A stretch of 64,000 nt of DNA from Corticimicrobacter populi (GTDB lineage: Bacteria; Pseudomonadota; Gammaproteobacteria; Burkholderiales; Burkholderiaceae_B). Where the stretch lies: assembly GCF_003123725.1 (NCBI RefSeq), contig NZ_QETA01000001.1:434001-498000 (forward strand). The letters run 5' to 3'. Numbering within the stretch: the stretch's first letter is position 1; every line of letters starts with the position of its first letter. Made by a program: the position numbers and the translations under genes. The notes under the pieces are model-generated. The model did no database searches. It was not told the origin of the DNA and was given only the letters and a program-made list of their open reading frames with translations. Of this stretch, positions 46,535 through 54,682 are shown one piece after another.

Positions 46535-46605
46535 GATTCGCGCTCCCATGGTGCTGGATAGTCGCGCCCAGGCTTTTGCCTGCGCTGCTTGCTTTTCTTG
46601 CTCAT
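46531..46605 (-). CDS. Very short coupled reading frame, 24 residues
   Basis: An ATG at 46605 overlaps the stop of the preceding gene (ATGA) and the frame ends TGA overlapping the next ATG (46534), with AAGG upstream. It encodes a lysine/arginine-rich peptide starting MSKKSKQRRQK. The double overlap suggests a translated coupler, but chance cannot be excluded. Confidence 0.35.
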   Translation of the reverse strand: MSKKSKQRRQKPGRDYPAPWERES

Positions 46606-46868
46606 TTCCCTTGACCTTTTAGATAGTCAATCAGTGACTCGATGTCGTAGCCGCGCTTGCCTGCTTTGTAGTCGCGCCAGCGGCCGGGCCCAGGCCAGAA
46701 GTCGACGCGTTTGCCGGCATGCTGGACGATGATGTGTGCGCCGCCGTTGTGGACCGTGTACCGGACGCCTGCCGCATCAAGGGCTTCCGGGGCTGCCTCG
46801 CGCCCGGCGGCACGCTGTTCTTTGTGGTACTGATTCAGGGCGCGGAAATCGTCGATGGTGTCGCTCAT
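46602..46868 (-). CDS. Hypothetical phage protein, 88 residues
   Basis: Starts at 46868 after GAGGAACAAGG (an ATG at 46895 is an alternative). It contains VRYTVHNGGAHIIVQHAGKRVDFWPGPGRWRDYKAGKRGYDIESLIDYL, a pattern I recall from small phage proteins that contain the motif DFWP(G/S)TGRW. No function is known. Confidence 0.6.
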   Translation of the reverse strand: MSDTIDDFRALNQYHKEQRAAGREAAPEALDAAGVRYTVHNGGAHIIVQHAGKRVDFWPGPGRWRDYKAGKRGYDIESLIDYLKGQGK

Positions 46869-47438
46869 ACCTTGTTCCTCCGCTTGTTTTGTCATCACAT
46901 AGGCGGGCTGGGCTTGATACCAGCTCGTCGTCGGTCGGTTATTGATGTCTGCCTCCGGTTGATCGGGAATTGGTTTCACCGCTTGCGCGATGCCCGCCAG
47001 TGACCTCAATCCTGTATCCCCAGGAATCACCCATGGGATTGACCCTGATGCGTGTCCTTCCACGCCGCCGCCTATGTGATGACCCCGGGCTTTCACCATG
47101 CCGGGCATGGGCCTGCGCGCGTTCAGGCTCGCGGCTGGGTTACCCTCGTTCCAGCAGCTGCGTCATATCCCTGCGGCGGGATCCTCTTGCAGTGGGTGCA
47201 GCATGAGCAGCATGCCGTCCAGGTCAGTGTCGGAGGCTCGACACTGACCGTCTCTATGTGGGCCTTCCCGCACGCCGCTCAGCGCTCGATCGGCGGTTGG
47301 ATTGCCACGATGTTCTGTGGCGCGGCCCTCTCGGGGTGCGTATGGGCGTGCGCAATCACTGACCAGTGAACAGGCCAAGCGCGTGGTTATTACGATTGGG
47401 TGACATGACCCCAGGCTTTCCCCAGGGTTATGCACAGA
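46869..47438. other. 570-bp stretch without a confident gene
   Basis: No reading frame here has a clear ribosome site. The best candidate is a plus-strand frame at 47079-47369 (96 codons from an internal ATG, fairly high third-position GC, hydrophobic C terminus), but it runs against the operon and has no recognisable homology. Other frames look like chance. The segment may hold regulatory DNA or a decayed gene. Confidence 0.3.
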
Positions 47439-48056
47439 TCATGTGGACAATTCGGCTTTGACCGGATCCTGCAGCGCAAAGTACACGGCCAGGCAACCCT
47501 GCACGTCGGCCATGGCGTTGTGAGTGTTTTGCAGCTCTTGTCCGGTGAAGTGGCGGTACGCCTCGGCCAGATTTGGCGTTTTGAAGTGATTCCGGCCGGC
47601 GGCACGCATCTTAGCTGTGGGGGGGCATTTCACGATGGGCGTAGACAGCCTAGCGGTGCATTCCGCCTTGCCGGATTTCCACGATTCCATAACCTCATCG
47701 GCATATCCGAACCGGTGCTGCGCGATGCGGATGATGCGGGCATCGAATGATTCGTTATGTGCGATTCGTGTGCGCCCGTCCCACAGTGCCATGAACATGG
47801 CCAGGGCGTCTTTTTCTGGAATACCCAGATCCATTGCAATTTCTGTTGTGATGCCATGGACCTCGGATACATCGCTCGGGATGCCCCAGCCGTCCGGTCG
47901 GATGATGACGTCAATGCTGCTGACCGTCTTGCGCGTGTCCAGATCGACCAGCGCGGCAGCCAGTTGAACGATGTGCGGTTGGCGCGGGTCTTCTGACGGC
48001 TCGGAGAATAGCGGCAGGCCTGTGGTTTCTGTGTCGTACGCGAGTGCGAGATTCAT
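47439..48056 (-). CDS. DnaQ-like 3'-5' exonuclease
   Basis: A 205-residue DEDDh-type nuclease: Exo I DTETTG (residues about 8-13), Exo [12 protein letters not shown] and Exo [12 protein letters not shown]. It resembles phage stand-alone exonucleases that trim single-stranded DNA 3' ends. Its ATG overlaps the rdgC stop (ATGA). Position directly downstream of rdgC and the DGR reverse transcriptase puts three DNA-processing proteins in one coupled block. Confidence 0.88.
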   Translation of the reverse strand: MNLALAYDTETTGLPLFSEPSEDPRQPHIVQLAAALVDLDTRKTVSSIDVIIRPDGWGIPSDVSEVHGITTEIAMDLGIPEKDALAMFMALWDGRTRIAHNESFDARIIRIAQHRFGYADEVMESWKSGKAECTARLSTPIVKCPPTAKMRAAGRNHFKTPNLAEAYRHFTGQELQNTHNAMADVQGCLAVYFALQDPVKAELST

Positions 48057-48964
48057 GATTGATCCTGTTCTGGATTCTCGCCGCCCAGTCCATAAACCAG
48101 GTCGGCCAGCAGTTTGCTCAGTTCGCCGGTCATCAGCATCATGTCGGCATCGAAAATCTCGTCGTCGTTCATGCCGCTGATTTCGGCGTTTTCCTTGAGT
48201 ACATCCAGGGGAGAAATCCGCTTGATGCTCAGGCTCTCGGTCAGCACGAAGGAAATGCGATCGGCCCAGGTGAGTGCCAGCCGGGTGCATTGCTTACCGG
48301 AGGCGATTTTGCGTTGCATGTCATCTGGCTCGAGGGGATGCTTGACGTAGCGGATCGTGGCCTTGCTTTCGCCAGCCGCCTGCAATTCCGTATCCTGGTC
48401 GATGCTGAAGTTGCTGGGGGCCTCATCGCTGGCCAGCCAGGCGGTCATGGCGGCGGCAGGCGACTGGATGACATGCAGTGGTCGCAGCGGCAGCGGGCTG
48501 ACCGATTTGTGCAGCAGGCCGAGGACTTCGTCCGCCTTGGCTGTGGCGGCGGCATCTACGCCCAGCCAGCCCGATTCTGGATCGATCCAGACCAGGGTGT
48601 CGCGGTGGATGCTGAATGCCTTGGGCAGCAACTCATCCGTGACCTGTTCCTTGAGATCCTTCATCTGTTTGCGGCCAGGCTTGAAGCCCTGCTGCTCTTC
48701 AAGCTCGGCGGCACGAGCCTTGGCCACCTGGTTGACGACAGAGGCGGGCAGCAGCTTCTTTTCTGCGCGCAGCGCGATCAGCAACTGGCGACCGATCTCG
48801 TGTACCAGGCCGCCACCTTCGCGTGGTGCAATCCAGCCCAGGCGCTGTGCTTCGAGACCGCTGCCCGGTTGGTAGGCATGCGCTGCAAGCTGTGCTTCAA
48901 GCGCCTCTGCAGTGATGTTCCAGGGGCTGGGGAGGCGGTAGATTTGCAGGTTTTTAAACCACAT
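48053..48964 (-). CDS. rdgC: Prophage copy of RdgC
   Basis: About 303 residues starting [15 protein letters not shown] at 48964, after AAGGAAA. It differs from the chromosomal protein at 8227-9126 by only a few residues (V8I, V57I, H59R, a cluster at about 208-218 and the C-terminal tail), so one copy was captured from a very close relative recently. The start lies 11 bp inside the reverse transcriptase stop region. A recombination-modulating protein translated directly after a DGR reverse transcriptase is noteworthy. Confidence 0.93.
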   Translation of the reverse strand: MWFKNLQIYRLPSPWNITAEALEAQLAAHAYQPGSGLEAQRLGWIAPREGGGLVHEIGRQLLIALRAEKKLLPASVVNQVAKARAAELEEQQGFKPGRKQMKDLKEQVTDELLPKAFSIHRDTLVWIDPESGWLGVDAAATAKADEVLGLLHKSVSPLPLRPLHVIQSPAAAMTAWLASDEAPSNFSIDQDTELQAAGESKATIRYVKHPLEPDDMQRKIASGKQCTRLALTWADRISFVLTESLSIKRISPLDVLKENAEISGMNDDEIFDADMMLMTGELSKLLADLVYGLGGENPEQDQS

Positions 48965-50060
48965 TGATTTTCCTTTTTCGATATGCCTTGGTTGCATCCC
49001 AGGCTACTGAGTGACCGCGTTTGCGTGCGGCGCGAGTGACGGTTGACCTGTCGTGGTATCCGTCTGAGTGCAACATCAACCCCAGATAGCTGTTGATGGT
49101 TTCTAGGGTTTCGCTGTCCGGCATGGATTCAATTTTTGATAGGGCAGACCGGACAGTCCTGCGGCGCACCTGACGACGCCATGGCTTGATGACGTGGCCA
49201 GCGAAGTCCACCCCTCGGCTGATTGGCTGTAGGATGGTCTTGCGGGGATTCAGCGCGAGGCCCAGGCTAGGCAGGAACGATTCGATGTTGACCTTGGCAT
49301 CGTTCAGCCATTGCGGCGATTCGTGCAGCAACACGAAGTCGTCGACATACCTGATGTAGTGTCGGCACCCGATGGTGTGCTTGATATGCTGGTCCAGAGC
49401 ATCCAACAGCACGTTGGCGAAAAACTGGCTACTCAGGTTGCCGATCGGTAGGCCGTGCCATCGGTCGGCGCTCGTCAGGCGCTTGTGTGGTGGCACCGCT
49501 GCCAAGTCGGCCAAGCTGCCGCGCACCTCGTAGTCCAGGCGTGGATCGTGGAACAGGGTCAGCTTGGCGAGCATGCGCCACCAGCGTTCGGGGATGTGCC
49601 GGGCCAGCAGCGGCCACAGCACTCGCTTGTCGATGCTGACGAAAAAATTTGCCAGATCGCATTTCAGGTAATGTCCGGGTCTGCTCCAGTTTTGCGTCTG
49701 GCTGCGGATCTTCGCCTCAAGCCGTTGACCAGCGTATAGCGTGCCGCGTCCAGGGATGCAGGCGCAGGAGTCTGCAATGAACCTTCGGTGAAACCGCCCG
49801 GAGATCTGGTTGTACAGCAGGTGGTGGACAATCCTGTCCCGGAAGTCTGCCGCCCAGACCTCTCGCGGACGTGGCCGGGTGATGGCAAAGCAAATTGATC
49901 GGCCGGGCCGATATGATCCGCTTGTCAGCTCTTCGTGTAGGGCCAGCAGGTTGCGCTCCAGATCCTGCTCGAAGCGCAGTGCGCTGGCGGTATTGCGTTT
50001 GTGCCGGCGGCAGTCGAAATAAGCCTGCGCCAGCAATTCGAACGAATAGCAAGTATCCAT
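48954..50060 (-). CDS. DGR reverse transcriptase
   Basis: A 368-residue reverse transcriptase. The catalytic YVDD is at 238-241 ([13 protein letters not shown]), the first catalytic aspartate is in KCDLANFF (Asp135), and domain 4 reads [15 protein letters not shown] (IGNLSSQ at 206-212). The [I/L]GxxxSQ form instead of QGxxxSP is a hallmark of diversity-generating retroelement enzymes such as Bordetella phage Brt. There is no maturase or endonuclease domain, which argues against a group II intron. The gene starts 20 bp downstream of the template repeat, the same avd-TR-RT order as in phage BPP-1. Confidence 0.95.
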   Translation of the reverse strand: MDTCYSFELLAQAYFDCRRHKRNTASALRFEQDLERNLLALHEELTSGSYRPGRSICFAITRPRPREVWAADFRDRIVHHLLYNQISGRFHRRFIADSCACIPGRGTLYAGQRLEAKIRSQTQNWSRPGHYLKCDLANFFVSIDKRVLWPLLARHIPERWWRMLAKLTLFHDPRLDYEVRGSLADLAAVPPHKRLTSADRWHGLPIGNLSSQFFANVLLDALDQHIKHTIGCRHYIRYVDDFVLLHESPQWLNDAKVNIESFLPSLGLALNPRKTILQPISRGVDFAGHVIKPWRRQVRRRTVRSALSKIESMPDSETLETINSYLGLMLHSDGYHDRSTVTRAARKRGHSVAWDATKAYRKRKINVV

Positions 50061-50079
50061 AAAAACACACGGTTGTATT

Positions 50080-50158
50080 TGCGGAAAGGGCGGACGCGGA
50101 ACTCGTTGTTACGGTTGTTGTTGTTCACGTTGCCGTCCTCGAAATCGACCGCCCAGGG
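50080..50158 (-). repeat. DGR template repeat (TR)
   Basis: A 79-bp segment between avd and the reverse transcriptase. Read on the minus strand it would encode WAVDFEDGNV, then four Asn, Arg, two Asn and EFRVRPFR: seven AAC codons, the usual TR design because A changes in AAC never create stops. Near-identical copies lie at the 3' ends of three target genes. All differences fall at TR adenines. It would be transcribed in the leftward operon and copied by the reverse transcriptase. Confidence 0.96.
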
Positions 50159-50221
50159 TCTTCGAGCTATTCATGTCAGCCTGCCGAGGCCCGGAGGATT
50201 CAGCAGGCGAACTGCGCGGGA

Positions 50222-50683
50222 TCACTGCGGCTGCTGCCGACGATATCCCTGTTGCGCCTGGCGGTGCCCTTTTGGGGCAGCGGCTCGACCAGATTCAATG
50301 GCGCATTGTCCGGACTGCCGTGACAGACCGGCGTCAAGCGCACGCTCCGCGTGTTTCTGCCACCCTGAGGCCTGCTTACCGATGCTCGCGGTAATTTCTA
50401 TGGCCCTCGCATACTGACCACGAGATACCAGCCGAAGATCCACCGACAGTCTCAACGACAGGTTGATGGACTCGACCTCTTGGCGCATGCGCTGGAGAAT
50501 CCCGGCCTTGTCGTCTGAGGTGTTCGCCTCATAGACACGCCGCACCAGGCGCATGCAATCACGGCGTAAATCCGCACCGAAGTCTGCCTTGTAGTTTCTG
50601 GGCATGCTCGCCACAAGTTGCGTGACGAGCTGACATAGTGCGTATGTTGCCTTGTATATCTCGGTGTCAGTGTGAAGTGCCAT
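50222..50683 (-). CDS. avd: Avd-like DGR accessory protein
   Basis: A 153-residue, mostly helical basic protein: TDTEIYKATYALCQLVTQLVASMPRNYK, then GADLRRDCMRLVRRVYEANTSDDK, fitting the four-helix bundle of Avd (the family overlaps with the 23S-rRNA-intervening-sequence fold). Avd binds the reverse transcriptase and template RNA and is needed for mutagenic cDNA synthesis. It is about 25 residues longer than BPP-1 Avd; the extra C-terminal tail is Gln/Arg-rich. Position between target genes and TR supports the call. Confidence 0.88.
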   Translation of the reverse strand: MALHTDTEIYKATYALCQLVTQLVASMPRNYKADFGADLRRDCMRLVRRVYEANTSDDKAGILQRMRQEVESINLSLRLSVDLRLVSRGQYARAIEITASIGKQASGWQKHAERALDAGLSRQSGQCAIESGRAAAPKGHRQAQQGYRRQQPQ

Positions 50684-50690
50684 GTCAGGT

Positions 50691-50705
50691 GCGGGCTACG
50701 CCCGC
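50691..50705. other. GC hairpin downstream of VR1
   Basis: A perfect inverted repeat GCGGGC-TAC-GCCCGC lies between the stop of target gene 1 and avd, 30 bp past the VR1 end. In phage BPP-1 a hairpin just past the VR promotes retrohoming; this one could play that part for VR1. No equally good hairpin is seen after VR2 or VR3. Confidence 0.5.
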
Positions 50706-50721
50706 GAAATGGATGAATGGA

Positions 50722-51126
50722 TTAAGCGACGAAGCTGCGGAAAGGGCGGACGCGGAACTCGTTGCAACGGCGGCTGTCGCCCACGTCGCCGCCCTCGAAA
50801 TCGACCGCCCAGGGCCAGCCATGGTGCTCGGATCGGGACCAGTAGATGCTGCCCGTGCCCTCGCGCACAAACAACGCCGGCGCGTTCACATAGGCCAGCA
50901 TCAGATCTTCTTGCTCCGGCGCACGCCAGTCGCTATGGCCGTAGATCTCGCCAGCATCAGCCACGACCTGATCAATGTCTGAGAATTCAACGTCTTCGAT
51001 ATCGTGCTCGATGCTGGGCGAGACGATGATGTGGTGGGAGATATTGCCGATCAGGCGTTGTCCCAGATAGACGCCGCCCTGTTCGGGCCAGTGCTGGCCG
51101 ATGGCCGGGATGGTGTTGGTGGTCAT
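50722..51126 (-). CDS. DGR variable protein 1 (DUF1566/C-type lectin-like)
   Basis: A 134-residue protein whose whole length looks like one DUF1566/Lcl-type lectin fold: GGVYLG near the start, HSDWRAPEQEDLMLAYVNAPAL in the middle, then WAVDFEGGDV and EFRVRPFR at the end. The eight diversified residues read G, D, G, D, S, R, C, N. There is no signal peptide or membrane segment, so it acts in the cytoplasm or on the virion. It is the smallest of the three targets and sits directly upstream of avd. Confidence 0.9.
   Translation of the reverse strand: MTTNTIPAIGQHWPEQGGVYLGQRLIGNISHHIIVSPSIEHDIEDVEFSDIDQVVADAGEIYGHSDWRAPEQEDLMLAYVNAPALFVREGTGSIYWSRSEHHGWPWAVDFEGGDVGDSRRCNEFRVRPFRSFVA
50736..50814 (-). 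repeat. Variable repeat 1 (VR1)
   Basis: Aligned by eye to the TR: 10 substitutions, every one at a TR adenine (coding strand). The match covers the 3' end of target 1 except the last five codons. The 29 bp beyond it (50707-50735) match those after VR3 with one mismatch. Confidence 0.95.
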
Positions 51127-51171
51127 TGCGTGGCTCCTATGGATTGCGATGCAGGGGGAATGGGTGAAGGG

Positions 51172-51918
51172 TTAAAGCGGAAATCTGCGGAAAGGGCGGA
51201 CGCGGAACTCGCTGCTACGGTAGAAGAAGTCCACGAGGCCGTCCTCGAAATCGACCGCCCAGGCGTAGCTTTCGCTGCGTGGAGTGCTGGTCCAGTACCA
51301 GCCTTCTTTGCTGAACAGGTGCGGCACGTTCGCCAGCGCGACCATCATTTCGCGGCGCGACGGCAGGTAGAAGTCGATATTGCCGTCAGCCTCGTAGTCG
51401 CTGGCCAGTTTTGCCGCCGGGCATTCGTTGCGCAGGCGGCTGGTGTTCGTCAGCCCGTCCCACTCGCTCAGATCGCGTTCGCCGTCAGGGGCCCAGCGTG
51501 CCGCGCCCACATCCTGTGGCTTGGCGATGATCAGGCCGTACAGCACGCCGTCATCGCCCTGGATATTTCCGGCGTAGATGCCTCCCTGGCCGGCCAGGTA
51601 CTCGCCGATCTTGGGGCGGGAGGGAGATGCTGGTTGATGAGGTTGCCGCTCCAGCTGCTCAATCAATTGTTTGACTGCAGCAGGCTCTAGGTTTGGTTCA
51701 CCCAAATCAAACTCGTCGGCGAGTTTGGTGAGCATGTCTTTGACGTCGATCAGGTCGCGGCCCTTGATACCGTCCTGGACGTTCAGCGGGGTGCCGATCA
51801 TCTGTTGCATGGGGCAGTTTTGCAGGCGGCTGATGGCAAGCCCCAAGATGAGACGAAAGGAGCTGACGTCCCGATTGATCAAGCTGATTTCGACGGTGTG
51901 GTCTTTTGCGATGCGCAT
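51172..51918 (-). CDS. DGR variable protein 2 with N-terminal extension
   Basis: A 248-residue protein. The C-terminal 140 residues form the same lectin-like domain as the other targets (GQGGIYAGNIQGDDG, FYLPSRREMMVALANVPHLF, WYWTSTP, WAVDFEDGLV, EFRVRPFR). The N-terminal 105 residues (HTVEISLINRDVSSFRLILGLAIS...) are unrelated to them and helical, and may anchor or multimerise the binding face. Diversified residues read D, L, D, F, F, Y, S, S. It lies between a YqaJ-type nuclease gene and target 1. Confidence 0.9.
   Translation of the reverse strand: MRIAKDHTVEISLINRDVSSFRLILGLAISRLQNCPMQQMIGTPLNVQDGIKGRDLIDVKDMLTKLADEFDLGEPNLEPAAVKQLIEQLERQPHQPASPSRPKIGEYLAGQGGIYAGNIQGDDGVLYGLIIAKPQDVGAARWAPDGERDLSEWDGLTNTSRLRNECPAAKLASDYEADGNIDFYLPSRREMMVALANVPHLFSKEGWYWTSTPRSESYAWAVDFEDGLVDFFYRSSEFRVRPFRRFPL
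51186..51263 (-). repeat. Variable repeat 2 (VR2)
   Basis: 10 substitutions relative to the TR, all at TR adenines, over 78 bp; the flanks show no further similarity to the TR or to the other VRs. Confidence 0.95.
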
Positions 51919-51931
51919 AATGATTCCTTGG

Positions 51932-53722
51932 TCAGGCGATTACTGGCTCCGTCGTATCGGCGGCGTTGGCATGTGCTGCGTGCGCCAGATCAATGTGACG
52001 GATCAGCGCAGCGCAGATGCTGGGGAACTCGGATTCGCGGTACAGCTTTGCAGCCTTGTCCGTTGCGGAGTGTGTGAATCCGAGGGTGGTCAGGCCGTCA
52101 GCGGTCAGCGTGATAGGCGAAAGGCGCTCATTGATCTGGCCCAGGCGCAGTGTTGCTGTTTCCGCGCTGCCGCTCAGGGAGCGGGTGTATCCTGCACAAG
52201 CGGCGCTTGCCGTCACAGATTGGGAGGGCGTAGCACTGAAGTCTAGGCCTTGATACGCGGGAACGCTGGTATTGGACGGAACGTGTGGGACAAGACTGGC
52301 CGGGTCACCGCCGGTCCGCATAGCATCGGACTGGATCTGGGCCGTGGCGGCAGCAGCATCACGTTCCTGCTGCTCCTTCGCTGCGCTTTCCAGCTTTGCA
52401 GTTTCTTCTTTCCGGATTTTCTCGCGCTCGGCTTCCAGGCGCGCCGCTTCATCCTTTTCGTGTGTGTCAATGCGTGCAGCAATCAGCAATTGCAGATCGT
52501 CTGGTGCCTTGTGTGCCAGGGTGGCGATGTCGGCGAATAGGAATGCGTACCCAGTTGCCCGAATCGTGCTCAGGTTTGCTGTGATTTTGTCAGCCAGATC
52601 ATTGGCCTGGATTTTGCCTTTTGCCAGCTCGCTGTCGGCAGCGTCCTGCAGCGTAGTAATTGTGCGCTTTCCTTTCATGGCCAAAGCAAAGTTCACATCA
52701 AGAGCCGGCAGGACGGCCGGCACAATACGCTTGTTGAGCGTAGCGACATGGTTTGCCAGGGCATGCTGTGCAGCAGTCAGTATTTCCGAGCGGCGCACAT
52801 CTTTCTGTGCCTTCACTAGCTTGTCGACTTCCAGGCGAGTGGCGCGGGCCTCCCCGCTGATTTCGTCCAGCGTGCGGAAAAGTTCGTCGATACTGGCCGT
52901 CTGGCTCAACGCATGCTGCTTGGCTGCTGCTAAGCGGCTTTCCACTTCGCCGCACCATTTCACCGCTTTCTCCGCATCAGCAAAATCCTGGTCAGTAACC
53001 AAGTTGCGATTGATGCTCCCGATCACCGCCAGGGCGTGGTTTTTGAATTCGCGCAGATTGCTGGCCGTCACCATGCCGGTGACCTCGATGCGCAGTGCTG
53101 GCAGATTTTCCGGTGCCCGTCCGACAACGACCAGCTCGGGCTCGGCGGGCTGGTAGGCCTGCAGGTCTTCAGCGAACTGTTTCCAGCCGGCCAGCAACTG
53201 CTGGGCGCGTCCGGGAACCGGTCTGTATTCCATCATGACGAAGTTTTCTTCGGTACCGTCGGACACGACGAACATCGCACGATCCGCATTGGAAACCAGC
53301 AGTTGCTGTTCCAACTGCCAGAAATACTCGGGTGGAAGCTCATTGGCGCGCGTAGCGTCTGCCAGCGCCTCGTTCCACATCTTGTGTTCGTAGATCGCGT
53401 CGCCCAGCATTGTGATGCCGTCGAAGGACGCCAGCAGGCCGGTTTCTTCGTCAGTACCGACAGTCGGGTAGAGCTCTTCGCCGATGATGCGCTCAAGGAT
53501 GGTGCGCGCCGCCGCTTCGTATTCATGCCCCTTGTCGAATAGGTTGCGCTGTACCCAGTCGCTGTATTCCCGCTCGGTGCCGGTGGCCTTCATGCGTAGC
53601 AGATCGTTGCGCGTCATTTTGCTGGACATAGCCATCATCACAGGCGCTTCGCTGGCGGTGAATGACTTGAAGCGCAGCGCATCCCATTCAGGACTGCCTT
53701 GCAGGACATTGTGGGTAATCAT
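51932..53722 (-). CDS. YqaJ/lambda-exonuclease-type recombination nuclease with long C-terminal region
   Basis: A 596-residue protein. Residues 1-200 carry the YqaJ nuclease fold: GSPEWDALRFKSFTASEAP, GHEYEAAAR, SFDGI (Asp101) and YEHKMW with the E-x-K pair (Glu112, Lys114). The rest includes a long charged coiled coil (about 400-460) and no known domain. It should resect double-stranded ends to give 3' tails for the RecT-like annealing protein whose gene precedes it with a 4-bp overlap. Most YqaJ nucleases are about half this length. Confidence 0.85.
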   Translation of the reverse strand: MITHNVLQGSPEWDALRFKSFTASEAPVMMAMSSKMTRNDLLRMKATGTEREYSDWVQRNLFDKGHEYEAAARTILERIIGEELYPTVGTDEETGLLASFDGITMLGDAIYEHKMWNEALADATRANELPPEYFWQLEQQLLVSNADRAMFVVSDGTEENFVMMEYRPVPGRAQQLLAGWKQFAEDLQAYQPAEPELVVVGRAPENLPALRIEVTGMVTASNLREFKNHALAVIGSINRNLVTDQDFADAEKAVKWCGEVESRLAAAKQHALSQTASIDELFRTLDEISGEARATRLEVDKLVKAQKDVRRSEILTAAQHALANHVATLNKRIVPAVLPALDVNFALAMKGKRTITTLQDAADSELAKGKIQANDLADKITANLSTIRATGYAFLFADIATLAHKAPDDLQLLIAARIDTHEKDEAARLEAEREKIRKEETAKLESAAKEQQERDAAAATAQIQSDAMRTGGDPASLVPHVPSNTSVPAYQGLDFSATPSQSVTASAACAGYTRSLSGSAETATLRLGQINERLSPITLTADGLTTLGFTHSATDKAAKLYRESEFPSICAALIRHIDLAHAAHANAADTTEPVIA

Positions 53723-54483
53723 TGTTCGGCTCCTTGCGGTTCGGACAGCGCTTCAATCTGCTGGCGTTGCTCTTCGGTGATCGTGTATTTGCTTGTTATG
53801 TTGGCGATGACGCGCTCAGGTGTGATACGGCCTACTTCGATGGCATTGCGCCAGGCTTGGATGTTTTCCGCCAGATTGGACTGGGGGTAGGGCGGCAATT
53901 CTTCATACGCGATGGCGCGTGGGGCCGAGGTTTGGTGTGCCGGTCCCATATTTCGTTCAGTTGGCGTGTCCATGACCTCCTCGGCTACCGGCATGCCGCG
54001 TAGCACGTCGGGGAACACATCGCGCAACGCGAATGCTCGGGCGCGCATCTGGCGCATGCGCTTGGGGTAGTTTGACCAGGGGCCAGATTTGCCCAGCAGA
54101 CCGGCGGTTTTGGCGTCATCCATGCTGAACGTGCGCACCTGCTCATCCTCGCCGCGCCGCTTCACGCGGCAGGTAGCCATGTTCCCGTCGTCGTTTTCGT
54201 AGATGTATTCGCAGGCAGGGGAGCTACGCACGATGCCGATCACCGCATCACCCCACAGCGACGGGCGGCCGTTGATCACCGCGATATTTTGCATTGCCTG
54301 CATAGGCTGGAGGCCCAGTTCCAGCCCCCACTGAATAGCAACCAGAATGTTGCCTGGGTTTCCAGCGAAGTCCTTCGGCACGATGCTGGACTTCGACAAA
54401 ATGTCGGCAAAACGCATTGCCTCGTCCAGCGACTTTGGCGTCAAGCTGAATCCGCCCGCGCCGTTGATGGTCAGTTCGTTCAT
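53719..54483 (-). CDS. recT: RecT-family single-strand annealing protein
   Basis: A 254-residue RecT/RedB-type annealing protein: SLDEAMRFADILSKSSIVPKDFAGNPGNILVAIQWGLELGLQPMQAMQNIAVINGRPS is typical (only partly motif), as is KSGPWSNYPKRMRQMRARAFALRDVFPDVL. The start at 54483 follows AGGAAC. Together with the downstream YqaJ-type nuclease it forms the phage recombination pair. A Rho-like adaptor or SSB gene is not evident. Confidence 0.9.
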   Translation of the reverse strand: MNELTINGAGGFSLTPKSLDEAMRFADILSKSSIVPKDFAGNPGNILVAIQWGLELGLQPMQAMQNIAVINGRPSLWGDAVIGIVRSSPACEYIYENDDGNMATCRVKRRGEDEQVRTFSMDDAKTAGLLGKSGPWSNYPKRMRQMRARAFALRDVFPDVLRGMPVAEEVMDTPTERNMGPAHQTSAPRAIAYEELPPYPQSNLAENIQAWRNAIEVGRITPERVIANITSKYTITEEQRQQIEALSEPQGAEQ

Positions 54484-54505
54484 GATGTTCCTGTTATGAA
54501 AAGAG

Positions 54506-54682
54506 TTAGAACCCAGCCCAGTGACCAACAGTCATGAGTATTGAGATGAATAACCAAGCGGCGGCAGCTCCGACTATGTGAGGCCAGCGGATCGGCTCGC
54601 AATCCGGCACAAGCCAGTCGCCAAGTGCATTGATCGGGCGCAGGATGAGCAGATCGGGCAGGCGGAGAAGGCTACGATGCAT
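54506..54682 (-). CDS. Small membrane protein, 58 residues
   Basis: Starts at 54682, 6 bases after GGAGAA. One transmembrane helix (HIVGAAAAWLFISILMTVG) lies near the C terminus, with MHRSLLRLPDLL ahead. It overlaps the preceding gene by 11 bp. Function unknown. Confidence 0.5.
   Translation of the reverse strand: MHRSLLRLPDLLILRPINALGDWLVPDCEPIRWPHIVGAAAAWLFISILMTVGHWAGF

Noticed and set aside
47163-47435. Minus-strand reading frame of 90 codons in the gene-poor gap
   Set aside because: No ribosome site and composition unlike neighbouring genes; it overlaps a slightly better but also weak plus-strand frame.
48954-50060. Group II intron or retron reverse transcriptase
   Set aside because: No maturase/HNH domain or intron RNA structure is seen, and no retron msr/msd; the IGNLSSQ motif, Avd and TR/VR repeats identify a DGR.
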